Of a DNA stretch of 57,731 nucleotides, positions 31,307 to 41,153 are shown piece after piece. The notes beneath the pieces were generated by a model, which saw only the letters and a program-made list of their open reading frames with translations, ran no database searches and was not told the origin of the DNA. The DNA lies in assembly GCA_002049455.2 (NCBI GenBank), contig KV919169.1, positions 1 to 57,731 of the forward strand. Direction: 5' to 3'. This DNA comes from Porphyra umbilicalis (taxonomy: Eukaryota > Rhodophyta > Bangiophyceae > Bangiales > Bangiaceae). A program made the position numbers and the translations under genes. How positions within the stretch are numbered: position 1 is the stretch's first letter; each line of letters begins with the position of its first letter.

Positions 31307-33460
31307 TCACGCGCGCTTGAGCTTCTCCGGCGCCACCGCCCGCTCCAACCACCCCACGTACGGCGCAATGGCCGTAAACTGGGACGGGTAGGTCACGTCA
31401 CACGGGCGCCCCGCCGGTGACGCCCCCCCGTGCACGACGCCGCTGATGCGGAGGCGCGCGGGCGCCACGGCGGGCGCCGCGCGCGGCGTCGAGGCGGGCA
31501 CGGGGATGGGCACCGCCGTGGCGGTGGGGGCTGCCGCCGCCGCCGCCGCCTTGGGCACGGGGCGGGGGGCGGGCACCGCCACGGGCGCGGCGGCAGGGCG
31601 TCCGCGCCGCGGGGGGGGCGCCGCCGCCGCCGTGGCGGCGCCGCGGGTCTTTGGGGGGCGGCGCCCCGCCGGCCGGCGGGGGGGACCGCCGCCGCCGCCG
31701 CGGGTCTGCGAGGGGGGGCGCCCCGCCGGCCGGGGGGGGCGGGCGCCGCCGCCGCCGCGGCGGGGGGGGCGTCGGGGCGACGGCCCGGCGGCGGGGGCGC
31801 GGCGCGGCGCGGGCCGGCGGCGGGGGGCGGGGGGCTTGGACCGCCGCGCGGCGGCCGTCGCTTTGGGCGCCGGCGCCGCCCGCCGGCCGGCTGCTGCCGC
31901 CGTTGCTTTGGCGGCGGCCGTTGGGCGCCCGCGGCCGCGGCCCTTCGTCGGCCGCCCGCGTTTCCGGCGTGCCGCCGCCGCCGCCGCCGCCCGCGCCGCC
32001 GGCGTCGGCGTCGCCGCCGCCCGCGTGGCGAGCGGCCGCTTGGGCGCCGGCGACGGGGTGCCGCGGAGCGCCGCCGCTGGATTCCACCCGGCCGTCGGCG
32101 TGAAGACGATGCTCTGCGCCGCGCCGCCGCCGCTCGGGTCCCCACCGGTACCGGCGCCGCCGGGCACGTCGTACATGCCGTGGCCGCTGTCGCCTGTCGG
32201 GGGGACCACCCCGGTCGCGATGGCGGTGGGCGAGGCGGGGGGCAAGGAGCAACCACACCAGCAGCCGGCAGGCAAAAAAAAAAAGCAGGGCGGTCGCGTC
32301 AGAGCGGCCCGTACCGACGGCGGTGCCATTGGTCGGCCTGAGGCCGCGGGTTTCCCACACCCCCCCAGCCCCCCCAGGAGCAGCTGCGCACGCGTCCACC
32401 CCGCCACCCCCCTCAACGTGACGCCGTGCCGCACACCCACCGTCCCCCCCCCCCCCCCTCCGACCGCCCCGCAGCCGTACCCTGACACGGCCGCCCATAG
32501 CCCGCCGTACAAAACACGTTGCGCGCGAGCGGCAGCCCCACGCTCGCGTGCCACGCGCGGCACAGGCGGCTGTCGAGCACGAGCACGCGGGTGAAGCGCA
32601 GCTCGTCTGCATAGTCGGTGGCACCCCTCCCCCCCCCCGCGCCCCCCCCTTTCCCCCCCCCTACCGCCACCAACCTCCCCCGCGCCGACCGCCCCCCACC
32701 CCGCCACCTCCCCCACCGCCCCCGCCACCGGCGACGCGCGGTCTGCATTCACACCGACGACCGCCGCGCCAATGGCGGCGAGCGCGGGCGCCCCTCCCGG
32801 GTTGACAAACTCCACGACCGCCACGTCGGCGGTCGCCCACCGCGCCGCCTTGCCGGCGGGGTGGGGGATCACGCGGGCGACGCGGAACGCGACGCCGCCG
32901 GTCAGGAGCGGGGAGCCGAGGCCGACCGCCGTCAAGGCGCCCCCGTCGGTGCAGTGGCCGGCGGTGAGGACGTGGCGGGGGGTGAGGAGGGAGCCCCCAC
33001 AAACAAACTCGAGTCCCTTAAAGGCGGCCACGCCGCGGCGTCGGCCGCGGGCGGCGCCGCGGCCGCCGCCGCGGAAGAGGCGGACGGAAAAGGCGGCGGC
33101 GGGGGCGGCGGCGGCGGCCGTCCCATTGATGATGAGGGGCCTCCACGAGTGGCGGCGGGGGGTCGCCGCCGCCCCGTCGGGCATCGCCGCCGTCACCGCC
33201 GCGGATGGGGAGGGCATCCGAAGCGAGGGGACACCGCCACCGCCGCCTTGCGGCCACGCCCACTGGGACGCGGCCGACCCGTTCAAGCTGGGGGGCGTGC
33301 GGGCGCCGGGTGTGGCCGACGTTGCAGCAATGGCGGGCACCACCGCCACCACGATGACACACAGCGCCGCAGCCGCCGCCGCCGCCGTGGCGGCCATGGT
33401 TGGCATCGACCGGCGGGCGGTGGCCGCCGGCGGCAGCCGCCGGGACGACCGGCTGCCCAT
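31307..33460 (-). CDS. S1 (chymotrypsin-fold) serine protease, two introns, large insertion in the protease domain
   Basis: ATG at 33460. A hydrophobic segment (ALCVIVVAVVPAIAAT) makes it secreted or membrane-bound. The activation site is PLIINGT. His57 is in LTAGHC, Asp102 in ADVAVVEF. Exons are 33460-32665, 32606-32481 and 32193-31307. The first intron (58 nt) has donor GTAGGG and acceptor TATGCAG; the second (287 nt) has donor GTACGG and acceptor CGACAG. Both are phase 1. Splicing restores FCTAGYGRPCQGDSGHGMY, with Ser195 in GDSGHG. Position 189 (trypsin numbering) is Arg, so trypsin-like specificity is unlikely. About 270 Ala/Pro/Arg-rich residues with an AT-hook-like core (KRGRPTKGRGRGRPT) then precede the last strand and helix (ISGVVHGG, YVGWLERAV). 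The product is 602 residues; TGA/TAG-type stop at the low-coordinate end just after LKRA. Confidence 0.82.
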   Translation of the reverse strand: MGSRSSRRLPPAATARRSMPTMAATAAAAAAALCVIVVAVVPAIAATSATPGARTPPSLNGSAASQWAWPQGGGGGVPSLRMPSPSAAVTAAMPDGAAATPRRHSWRPLIINGTAAAAAPAAAFSVRLFRGGGRGAARGRRRGVAAFKGLEFVCGGSLLTPRHVLTAGHCTDGGALTAVGLGSPLLTGGVAFRVARVIPHPAGKAARWATADVAVVEFVNPGGAPALAAIGAAVVGVNADRASPVAGAVGEVAGWGAVGAGEVGGGRGGERGGRGGGEGCHRLCRRAALHPRARARQPPVPRVARERGAAARAQRVLYGGLWAAVSGYGCGAVGGGGGGTVGVRHGVTLRGVAGWTRAQLLLGGLGGCGKPAASGRPMAPPSVRAALTRPPCFFFLPAGCWCGCSLPPASPTAIATGVVPPTGDSGHGMYDVPGGAGTGGDPSGGGAAQSIVFTPTAGWNPAAALRGTPSPAPKRPLATRAAATPTPAARAAAAAAARRKRGRPTKGRGRGRPTAAAKATAAAAGRRAAPAPKATAAARRSKPPAPRRRPAPRRAPAAGPSPRRPPRRGGGGARPPRPAGRPPSQTRGGGGGPPRRPAGRRPPKTRGAATAAAAPPPRRGRPAAAPVAVPAPRPVPKAAAAAAAPTATAVPIPVPASTPRAAPAVAPARLRISGVVHGGASPAGRPCDVTYPSQFTAIAPYVGWLERAVAPEKLKRA

Positions 33461-34471
33461 GACGCACACACTGGGAACGCCGGGGACGACGTTGGGCCGG
33501 CCGGGCGACGGACGGTGGGGGTGGCAGACGGACGCACGAGGTGCTCACAAGGGGCGGCGGTCGGCAGCGGTGCGGGTGGGCAATGGCCGCACGCGGCCGC
33601 TGGTGGCGGACGCACCCGCGGCGGGGTCTGCACCCCGCCGCCGCGCGGCGGGCCGGCTGGGGTCTGCGCCCCGCCGCCGCGCGGCGGGCCGAGGCGCCGA
33701 GCGACGACGCGCCGGCGCGGGGTCGGGCGGGCGCCCCCCGCGGCGCCGCCGCCGGCGCGCCCGCCGCCCCGATGCGCCGTTGGCGCCGACGGGTGGGCGG
33801 CGCGCGGCGGGGCGGACCGGGGGCGCCTCGCGATCGCCGCGCGGGCGCGCCGCGCGGCTGGTGGGCGCGCCCGCGCCCCGTCGCGCCGGCCCGGCTCGGC
33901 ACCACCGTGCGCCCGACGTGCCGGCGCCGCGCGTCGCGCCTTGACAGTCGCGAGGCGGTGGGGGTGGGGCGGCCCCGGCCGGAGCCCGCCGGTGAAGCGT
34001 CGGGTCTGGGCGGGCGCGGGGTCCGACCCCCATTGGACCGACGGGGCCGTGCCAATTGGGTGCCTGTGATGGCAATGTCAGCAGCGGGTCGGGGGTGGGG
34101 GGTCCACCTGCAGCTGCGGTGGGCAGGCCACGTCATTGCGGGCGATGGCGGTGCCGATCAGCTCCGGGAGGGGTGCCCGCGAGACACCCGGTCTGGAGGC
34201 CGTGCAGCGGGCATCTGCGAGGCCGACGCGGCCCCGCGCGACGCGCTGTCTCCCCCACCCCCCATGCACTCGTCCGCTCCCCGCTGGCACCTTTTGTCCC
34301 TACGCTCTCTCTCTCCTCGACGCTGTGTGGTCAGTCTCCTTTGCTGTGCCCCTGCCTTGTTTAGTGGTCCCCCCGGTCGGCGCGGCAAGCCGTGCCGCCG
34401 CTGCCGGTCGAGCCGCCCCGTGCAGGTTGGACCGCTGCGGACAGACAGTCGGCCGACCTCGACGAGTTACG
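33461..34471. other. Divergent intergenic region, protease / acetyltransferase
   Basis: Separates the minus-strand protease from the plus-strand acetyltransferase. It has a CTGCACCCCGCCGCCGCGCGG direct duplication (CACCCCGCCGCCGCGCGGCG core at about 33628 and 33668) and otherwise no feature. Frames are open on both strands but not family-like. Confidence 0.4.
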
Positions 34472-35867
34472 ATGCCCGACACTGGTGTGGCTGATACCAA
34501 TGGGGCGGTCGCGACAGACTCGCGGTCGCACAAGGAGCGCGTACGTTGAGTGGTGTTCTCCACCCTCGACGTGCCGCGGGTGGTGGGTACAGACCACGCG
34601 TGTTCCCGCCAAAGACACTGGAAAACGGGTGGTTCCACGTGCCATGGCCATCATGCTAGTTGGCTGACCATACCCTGCGTTTGGTATTGACCACTGTGCA
34701 TGTGGTCGTTGCTTTGGTTGTGGTCTGGGGTGTCTCGATGTCGGGGGTGCCCGCTTGCCACCCGGTGCGGGGCCCCGTCGACCGACGCAGATGCTCGCTG
34801 GCGACAACTACTGGTGCGCCGACCCGGAGCTCGTACGTATGCGCGCCGAGGCGATGGTGTTGTGCCGGGAGCTGGCCGACGCCGACCCGCACGACGCAGC
34901 CCTGAACCAGTCCATCGTCGGGCGCCTATTTGGCAAAGTCGGTCACACGTGCATGTACGTGCCTGCGTGTGCTGTTGTGCTGATGTGCGCACGGGTGCCG
35001 GCGCGTTGCTGACGTGTGGGCGTGTGTAGTTTCTGACTCTGGCCATGTCGTCACAGGGTGCCTGTCGAGCTTTTCCTTTTTGTGTCACACTGGCTGTTGT
35101 TTCTGCTTGTGTGGGGCTCTATAGTGTGACTCCGCCTCTGCGCGTCGACTATGGCTCCTTTGTTACCATTGGTGACAACTTCTACTGCAATTTTGACTGT
35201 GTACGCACTCTTCGTTGTTGCCCCTGTCAAGCTGTTTTTGTTTTCTTGTGCCGGTTCGTCACCCAGCTACCAAGGCTATCTCGTGTGTCTTGCATACACC
35301 CCTATTGGTGTCGCGCAGGACCAATGCGCAAGTCTTTTCTGGTGCTGACCGTTTGCTTTTGTACAAGCCGTGCTGCATGACTGGCTGCTTTGTCTTCGTT
35401 TTTCCCGCAATGGCTGGCCATTGCTGCTCCTTTTGTGCCCCACGCAACAGATTATCCTCGACTGCGCCCCCGTGACCATAGGCGACAATGTTCTCCTGGG
35501 CCCAGGCGTCCAGCTGTACGCGGCCACCCACCCGACCAACCCGTCACACCGGGACGCGGGCAAGGAGTTTGCCTTCCCCATCGTCATTGGCGACGGGGTG
35601 TGGGTTGGCGGCCGCTCCATCGTCAACTCGGGGGTGACCATTGGCGCGCATAGCGTCATTGGCTCGGGCAGCGTCGTCACGCGGGACGTCCCCCCGAACG
35701 TGGTGGCGGTCGGCTCCCCGGCGGTGCCGATCAAGCCCGTCGACGGGTTGAGCGACGCGGACGCGGCGGCCGCGTGGTCCGAGGTGTGGGCCGCCCGCAA
35801 GCGCAAGCTGGAAAAGGAGCGCCGCGACGCGGAGGCGATGGAGCAATGGGAGAAGCAGCAGGCGTGA
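34472..35867 (+). CDS. Maltose/galactoside O-acetyltransferase-like enzyme (left-handed beta-helix), four exons
   Basis: Transfers acetyl from acetyl-CoA to a sugar or related hydroxyl in this family (Maa/LacA/NodL). Exons: 34472-34540, 34791-34954, 35125-35200, 35451-35867. Introns are 250, 170 and 250 nt, with donors GTACGTTG, GTACGTGC and GTACGCAC and acceptors GACGCAG, CTATAG and CAACAG. Spliced, it gives 241 residues: HKER joined to MLAGDNYWCADPELVRMRAE (the N-terminal Mac domain), GHTCIVTPPLRVDYGSFVTI, GDNFYCNFDC joined to IILDCAPVTIGDNV, then hexapeptide repeats with the catalytic-His segment YAATHPTNP and GDGVWVGG...VIGSGSVV. The C-terminus is an extra charged helix (KRKLEKERRDAEAMEQWEK) beyond the usual fold. 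If exon 1 is not used, ATG 34791 is the alternative start. TGA at 35865. Confidence 0.92.
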
Positions 35868-36169
35868 AGGAACCATCGCGAAGGGAGTCGCAAACGCGGA
35901 GGGGGGGGCGGAGGAGAGCCACCGAAGACAGCACTGCTTGGCAGGTCAAATGGACCAAAATGGGTCGGTGGTGACCGTATATGTGCAATCGCTTTATCTA
36001 TGCGTGTACCAAAACACAGAAGAGACAGGTGAGACGTGCATCACTCTTGACCCGCGGTGGACGCGCATGGCAAGACGTGCTTGCAAGGGTGCACAGCCCC
36101 ACTGAAGTCGTGGCGGGGAGGCAGCACCTGCCCGAGGGTAGACAACACCAAGAAGAAAAAAATGAATGT

Positions 36170-37370
36170 CTAGTAAAGTTTGGCCGAGTACTTGACGCGG
36201 GAGCGCCGCCGCCGATACAGCGCAAACGCACACAGCCCAGCCATCTCCACGAGCAGCAGGTAGTAAACCTTGGACGCGGAGGGCATCGATGCCGAGTTCA
36301 GCGCCTTCGTCGCCTTTTTGGTTGCGGACATGGCGGCGTCCGTCGCGGAGGAGTGCGTCTCCATGAGGACGTGCGAGCTGTCATGCAGCCGCTTGACCGA
36401 GCTGCCGAGCTGTTGCGGGCACAACAAGGGACAAGCACCGGGCCGTGCGAAGGAAGCAGAGTGTCCGACAAACGAAAAAAGAGCGCGTAGGAATAACAAC
36501 GTGTTAGCAGTCAAATCGAGGACTCAACCACTCGGCGCCAGTTCTCACCTTGCAGAGGCGCACATCGTGGAGCACCATCATCCTGCGCATCAAGCATCCC
36601 GGCTCTTCGACGTCGTGGCCACGAACTAGGCACACAATGCCAAGCAGCTCTGCCAGGCCGACAGCGCACCAAACAAACGTACGCACACGCCCAGCACACG
36701 TGCGCAACACCTACTCAACAGATGCACCCACCATCAAACGTACCTCGATCACCTCGTTGTGGTGCTTCTCCAGATGCTTTTGCAGCTCAACAACCACCTT
36801 TTCCAGCCCCGTCATCGTGTCCCCCACTTGGTCCACCGCCCGCGCGTTCTTGGCCAAAATGTCCAGCACCTCCCGCGCCACCGTCCGCAAGTTGGTGTAC
36901 TTGGTCTTGACCTTTTGGGCGAGTGCCCGCCCTTCGGCCGCCACCGACGCCTTGTTGCCCTTGCGCGACGCCGCCGCCGCAATCTGCTCGTACAGGCCCT
37001 GCTTCAGGTGTTCAAACTTGCTGTCGAGCAAGTGCAGGGATTGGCCGAGGTCCACCACGTCCCGCTTGCTTGACGCCGCCCGCTGGTCGGTCATGACGTT
37101 CTCCACGCCCTCGACAAACGACTCGTAATCGTCGTGGACGGTCTTGGCGTTGTCGTCGTTGCCGTCGGGCGCGTGATTGGCGGCCAAGTGGTCATCGCCC
37201 CATTCACGGTAGTAGTCGAACTCTCCGTGGTGGGCATCGTGGTCGGGGGCGTCGGCAGCGGCGGCTGGCCTGCCGAGGGCCACAACTGCAACCACAACAA
37301 CGCCCACAACCGCGACCACGGCGACAGAAACCGGTGAGTGCAGCCGGCAGCGGCGCCCGAAAAAGACCAT
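36170..37370 (-). CDS. Type I membrane protein with coiled coil, three exons
   Basis: Exon 1 runs 37370-36744. ATG at 37370 is followed by a signal peptide (VAVVAVVGVVVVAVVALG, cleavage likely near AAAADA), an acidic/His stretch (DHDAHHGEFDYYREWGDDHL) and a long heptad-rich helix (e.g. GDTMTGLEKVVVELQKHLEK). It ends at donor GTACGT. A middle exon ends at 36549 with donor GTGAGA; its start is uncertain (36602 gives ...VIE|PGCLM; a start near 36640 is also in frame). Exon 3 is 36409-36170 (acceptor CGCAACAG): LGSSVKRLHDSSHVL..., then a C-terminal membrane span (VYYLLLVEMAGLCAFALY), RRRR and a short tail ending KLY. About 300 residues. The layout (lumenal coiled coil, one span, short basic tail) recalls cargo receptors of the early secretory pathway, but I recognise no lectin or GOLD domain. 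Confidence 0.75.
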
Positions 37371-38024
37371 AGTGACAGACGGCAGCGTACGCCAAACACG
37401 GGAGGGTGTAGACATGCACAAGGACGAACCGAGTGGGGAAGGAGGCAAAGAGTCGACCAGGAGCGCACGAAGACGGCACGCGTTTGAGCAGTGAGGCGAT
37501 ACAGCGAATGAAGGTTGGGCTTGTGCTGACACATCCAACCCAGTGGTGAAATTCTGAGTACTTCAGTAATGTCATTGATTCAATGTTCAACAGTACCACC
37601 AGTATGTACGCAGACTGCATTGTGCTGGTTAAGTGGTGCTGGTTAAATTCGAGAAAGGATGTTGTCGTTATGGCAATGTTCTGTGACACCCTCATCAGCA
37701 AGCAGCTGTCTCGGGCGCTTCCGCTTCCTCGTCCCCGTGCTGCCGGGCTGACCCCGCCACCACCGCCCCCGCCCGACTGTTGTGATGGCGATGTTGTCTG
37801 CTCCTCTGCCTGCGTATACCATTTACCGGTACGCCAGCGCGGTGGGGTGAGCGCGCGGCGCGGCGCGGCCCTGTTCTTTTGGCGTCGCCGCCGCCCGACC
37901 GCCCACCGCCACCGTGGACCCCGTCTTCTGACACCTCGGTCCCGGTAGTGCACGGTGAGCTTCCGACGGACACCATCTACCCCCTTTGCCTTGCTGTTGT
38001 TCCCCCCTGCCGCTGAATGGGAAT
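37371..38024. other. Divergent intergenic region, coiled-coil gene / GT90 gene
   Basis: About 650 bp shared upstream space. 37540-37700 is AT-rich and likely holds promoter elements, but I cannot name one. Confidence 0.4.
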
Positions 38025-39683
38025 ATGCTAGCATGGACCGGCAGTGCCCGCCGGCGGCCCCCTACACCGTACGCCGCCGTGGCGACCGTCGCCGACGGCG
38101 CGGCGACAAGATCCGACAATGGTGTCGGCACCGGCACCGAAACCTCCAAAGCGCCTTGCCAAGTCCACGAGGCAGTGGATAGCCCCCTCCCGCCGCGGCG
38201 GCGGCGGCGGCTGCGGCTGCCCCGGTGGCCCCGCCGCCCCGCGTCTGACACGGTCATCATGGGCCTCCTCTTCGCCGCCTGGTGTATCCTCCTCCACGCC
38301 CACAAGGTGGCGGTCCTCGACGACGCGGCGTACGCGGCGGGTGTCCCCGACGGGGGCGTGCGCAGCGCGTCGGCGGTGGCCGCGCGGCTGCTCTTTTGGG
38401 CGGGCCTCCCTGGCAGCGCGTGGTTGGCCCACCGGGGCAACGCCGACACGGCGTCGTCCTCAGAGCCTCCCCCGCCGCGCGACGCAGACATGATGGTGGC
38501 CATCGAGCCGCTGACGCGCTCGCGGCAGCCGTTTGGGGCGCTCCCCCGCAACGCGTCGGTGGGGTTGGCCTACGCGGCGCTCGCCAAAGCCTACACGGCG
38601 CCCTTTCGGGCGTTTGGAGGCATCCCCCGCGCCCTCTTTATGGATGTCCTCGAGCGCGGGGAGGGCGTCGGCTACTGCGCCACGTGCTTCCTCGTCCAAG
38701 TCAAGACCAACACCATCTACGTCTATGACCCGCGGGGCGTGCGCAACCGCATGAGCCCCTTCCACGCGCTCCGCATGCGGGAGGTGTTGTTGTGGACCAA
38801 ACTCGCCCTCCGCCGCGGCCGCATTGGCGACACGGAGTTTGTCGTGTCTGTCACCGACACTGTCGCGTCTACGCGCTGCGCGCACCCGTACCGGCTGGCG
38901 ACGCCCGAGGCGACGCCCCGCCCCATCTTTACCATTGTCCACTGCAATGTGTCGGACAACATCCCGTTCCCCATGTTTGCGGGCGACCTCCTCCGCCGCG
39001 CCTTCCCCGCCGAGTTTTGGACGGACCGCGGCGGCCGCGTGTCGCGCTGGGACGCCAAAATGGCGGCGCACGCCACGTCCGCGGCGGACGTGCCGTGGGT
39101 GGCCAAGCAGCCGCGCGCGGTGTTTCGCGGCGTCGTCCGCGTGTCGGCAGCGGCGGCCAACGCGTCGGCGTTTCACGCCACGTGCGGCACGCTCGGGCGG
39201 CCGGCGCTGGCCGCGCGCTCGGCGGGGCGCCCGCACCTGTTTGACGTGGAAATCGAAGGCGTGTGCGGGCACACGACGCACACGGCGCGGCGGCTGACCG
39301 CCCACCAGCAGTCGGCTTATCGCTATGGGGTGTACGTGGAGGGCAACGGCTTTTGGGCGGACCGGCTCGTCCTTCAACTGTTTGGCGCGTCGGCGACCTT
39401 TTACCAGCTGACGCCGTGCGGGCTGTTTTTTGAGCCCCTCCTCCGCCCGTACGAGCACGTCATCCCGGTGGATTACCACTTTCGGGACCTCGAGCGGCAG
39501 GTGGTGTGGGCGCGCCACCACGACGCCGCTGCCCGGCGGGTGGCGGTGCAGGGCCGCGCGTTTGCGTCGGAATACCTGTCGACGGCGGGCATCCGCTCGT
39601 ACGCGGAAGCCATCCTCCTCGAGTACACCAAGCTGCTGCACGACCGCAACATCACCATTGTGCCGGGCGCGAAAAAGTACTAG
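38025..39683 (+). CDS. GT90-family glycosyltransferase (CAP10/POGLUT-like), type II membrane protein
   Basis: ATG at 38025, TAG at 39681, 552 residues with no intron needed. A basic cytosolic segment (PPRRRRRLRLPRW) is followed by one membrane span (VIMGLLFAAWCILLHAHKV), a Golgi-type signal anchor. The lumenal domain carries the CAP10/KDELC/POGLUT signatures in order: an arginine-containing PRAVFRGVVRVS, a VDGNG-like VYVEGNGFWADRL, QLFGASATFYQ, then FFEPLLRPYEHVIPVDYHF, RDLERQVVWARHHD, and AVQGRAFASEYLS. The family transfers glucose or xylose to protein serine or xylose to fungal capsule glycans; the acceptor here is unknown. ATG 38260 (MGLLFAAW) is a possible shorter start that would still keep the anchor. 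Confidence 0.9.
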   Translation: MLAWTGSARRRPPTPYAAVATVADGAATRSDNGVGTGTETSKAPCQVHEAVDSPLPPRRRRRLRLPRWPRRPASDTVIMGLLFAAWCILLHAHKVAVLDDAAYAAGVPDGGVRSASAVAARLLFWAGLPGSAWLAHRGNADTASSSEPPPPRDADMMVAIEPLTRSRQPFGALPRNASVGLAYAALAKAYTAPFRAFGGIPRALFMDVLERGEGVGYCATCFLVQVKTNTIYVYDPRGVRNRMSPFHALRMREVLLWTKLALRRGRIGDTEFVVSVTDTVASTRCAHPYRLATPEATPRPIFTIVHCNVSDNIPFPMFAGDLLRRAFPAEFWTDRGGRVSRWDAKMAAHATSAADVPWVAKQPRAVFRGVVRVSAAAANASAFHATCGTLGRPALAARSAGRPHLFDVEIEGVCGHTTHTARRLTAHQQSAYRYGVYVEGNGFWADRLVLQLFGASATFYQLTPCGLFFEPLLRPYEHVIPVDYHFRDLERQVVWARHHDAAARRVAVQGRAFASEYLSTAGIRSYAEAILLEYTKLLHDRNITIVPGAKKY

Positions 39684-41153
39684 TAGAGGTGCAAGGGGCA
39701 CGGGCGGGGGGGTGGGGGGGGAGGTTGCTTTGCTGCGAGCGTCTTTATTGCGCTGCAGTTCTCGTCTGGGGCTGTTTCTCTTCACGGTGTTGGTTCCCTT
39801 GTCTTGGATGTGGCGCGTGCCCGCCGTCTGGTGTACATTGGCTGCTTGTGTCGTTGGCGCGTGCCCGCACGGCGTTTCGGGAGGGTGGACGGTGGGGGAG
39901 CTCCGCACCATCCAGGCGGGCCTGTGCAGCCGCGCCTGCCGTCGCGCCACGCCCGCCCAGCGGCGGAGCGTGGAAGCGGCCGTCCCGCACCGCCCGCTGC
40001 CCGCCACCTGCTGCCCGCCCATGCCACCCCTGCATGCGGTGCCCCGACGCCCCGGCCGTGGACGGCAGCGCGGCGTCTGCGGCAGCGGCGTTGGTGGAGG
40101 GGACGGGTGGGGGAGGACGCCGGGCGGTGCGCGCCGCCACCGCCCCAGCCGCACCCACCATCGGCGCCAGCGGGGCAGCGGGCGCGTCGGCCGCCCGACG
40201 CTGCCAGCAGACTGGGTGGGGTGGCGCGCGTGCCCAAGGGGGGAGACCCGCGCGCGCGCCGCCAAGGGGCTAAACCGGTTGATGGGAGACAGGGGTGGTT
40301 GGGGAGAGGACGGCGGGAGAGGGACCCGGTGACATATCCCGCTTGGGCGGGGGCGGAGGGGTTGCTGGCCATGCCGGCAAGCAGCCTGTCCTATTTATCC
40401 GCGGCAGCAGCCCCTGAATTTTTTACTATGGCACTTCCACAAAAAATGGACCCCCTTCCGTTTCCCATGCGGGACGGTTGCAAACGTGCTGTCAGCAATT
40501 TGCGGGAACGGACAGCCAATGAGCAGTCGGCGTTCGTGGACCGCTAAAATTCCTGGAGGAATCGTGTGACCTCATCGTGTGTTCATCGGCGTGTGCAAGG
40601 AAGCACGAGGCTGGAGGGGAAGCTGTGCAAGGCTTTTACCCTTGAACCTCAAGCCATCTTGAGCTGTCTCCTCGTCTTCGGAGCCACCGTCCGTGGTTGT
40701 GCATCGTGTTCTCGCGCCCGCTGCATGTGGCACCGGACGCGCTGCGAGGCTCTGCGTGAGGTGCATCAACGGGTGGTGGGGGGGGGGGGGGGGGGGGGGA
40801 CGTGTCCTGGTGGCGGGCGTGGCCGTGCCCCCATCGGGAAAACGAGAAGCGGAGGCGCTGGCGCTGGCGGCGACGCGTCCGACGCCACCCGCGGCGCCGT
40901 CACTCTCATCCCTGCTGAGGGGGGTGGGAAAGGAGCAGCCACGGTCGTCACGGATGTGGCAGTGGGACAGATCGTCCCGCAGCTGCGTTTCAGATGTGGG
41001 TCGGCTGTCTGCGGCCGTCAGGGGCAACGGCAACGGCGGCGGCGGCAGTGGAGGCGTTGGCGGCAGCTGCAGCGGCGGACAGCGGCAGCGTTGGACAACT
41101 GCAGCTGTGAACGGCACCGGACGAAGGCAACGGCAGCGGCGGCTTTGGCGGAC
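39684..41153. other. Intergenic, unresolved ORFs
   Basis: Frames are open both ways around 39700-40330 without signatures. 40330-40560 is AT-richer. A run of about 22 G lies at 40778-40799. Downstream of it a plus frame (~40820-41060) has protein-like residue use that may belong to the ORF running into the 77-bp array. Confidence 0.4.

Noticed and set aside
32338..32480. Reading the protease through without splicing (…GCGAVGGGGGG…), which would make it a pseudo-protease without a catalytic Ser
   Set aside because: A phase-1 intron 32480-32194 with GT and AG ends restores CQGDSGHG exactly, so loss of the catalytic Ser is not supported.
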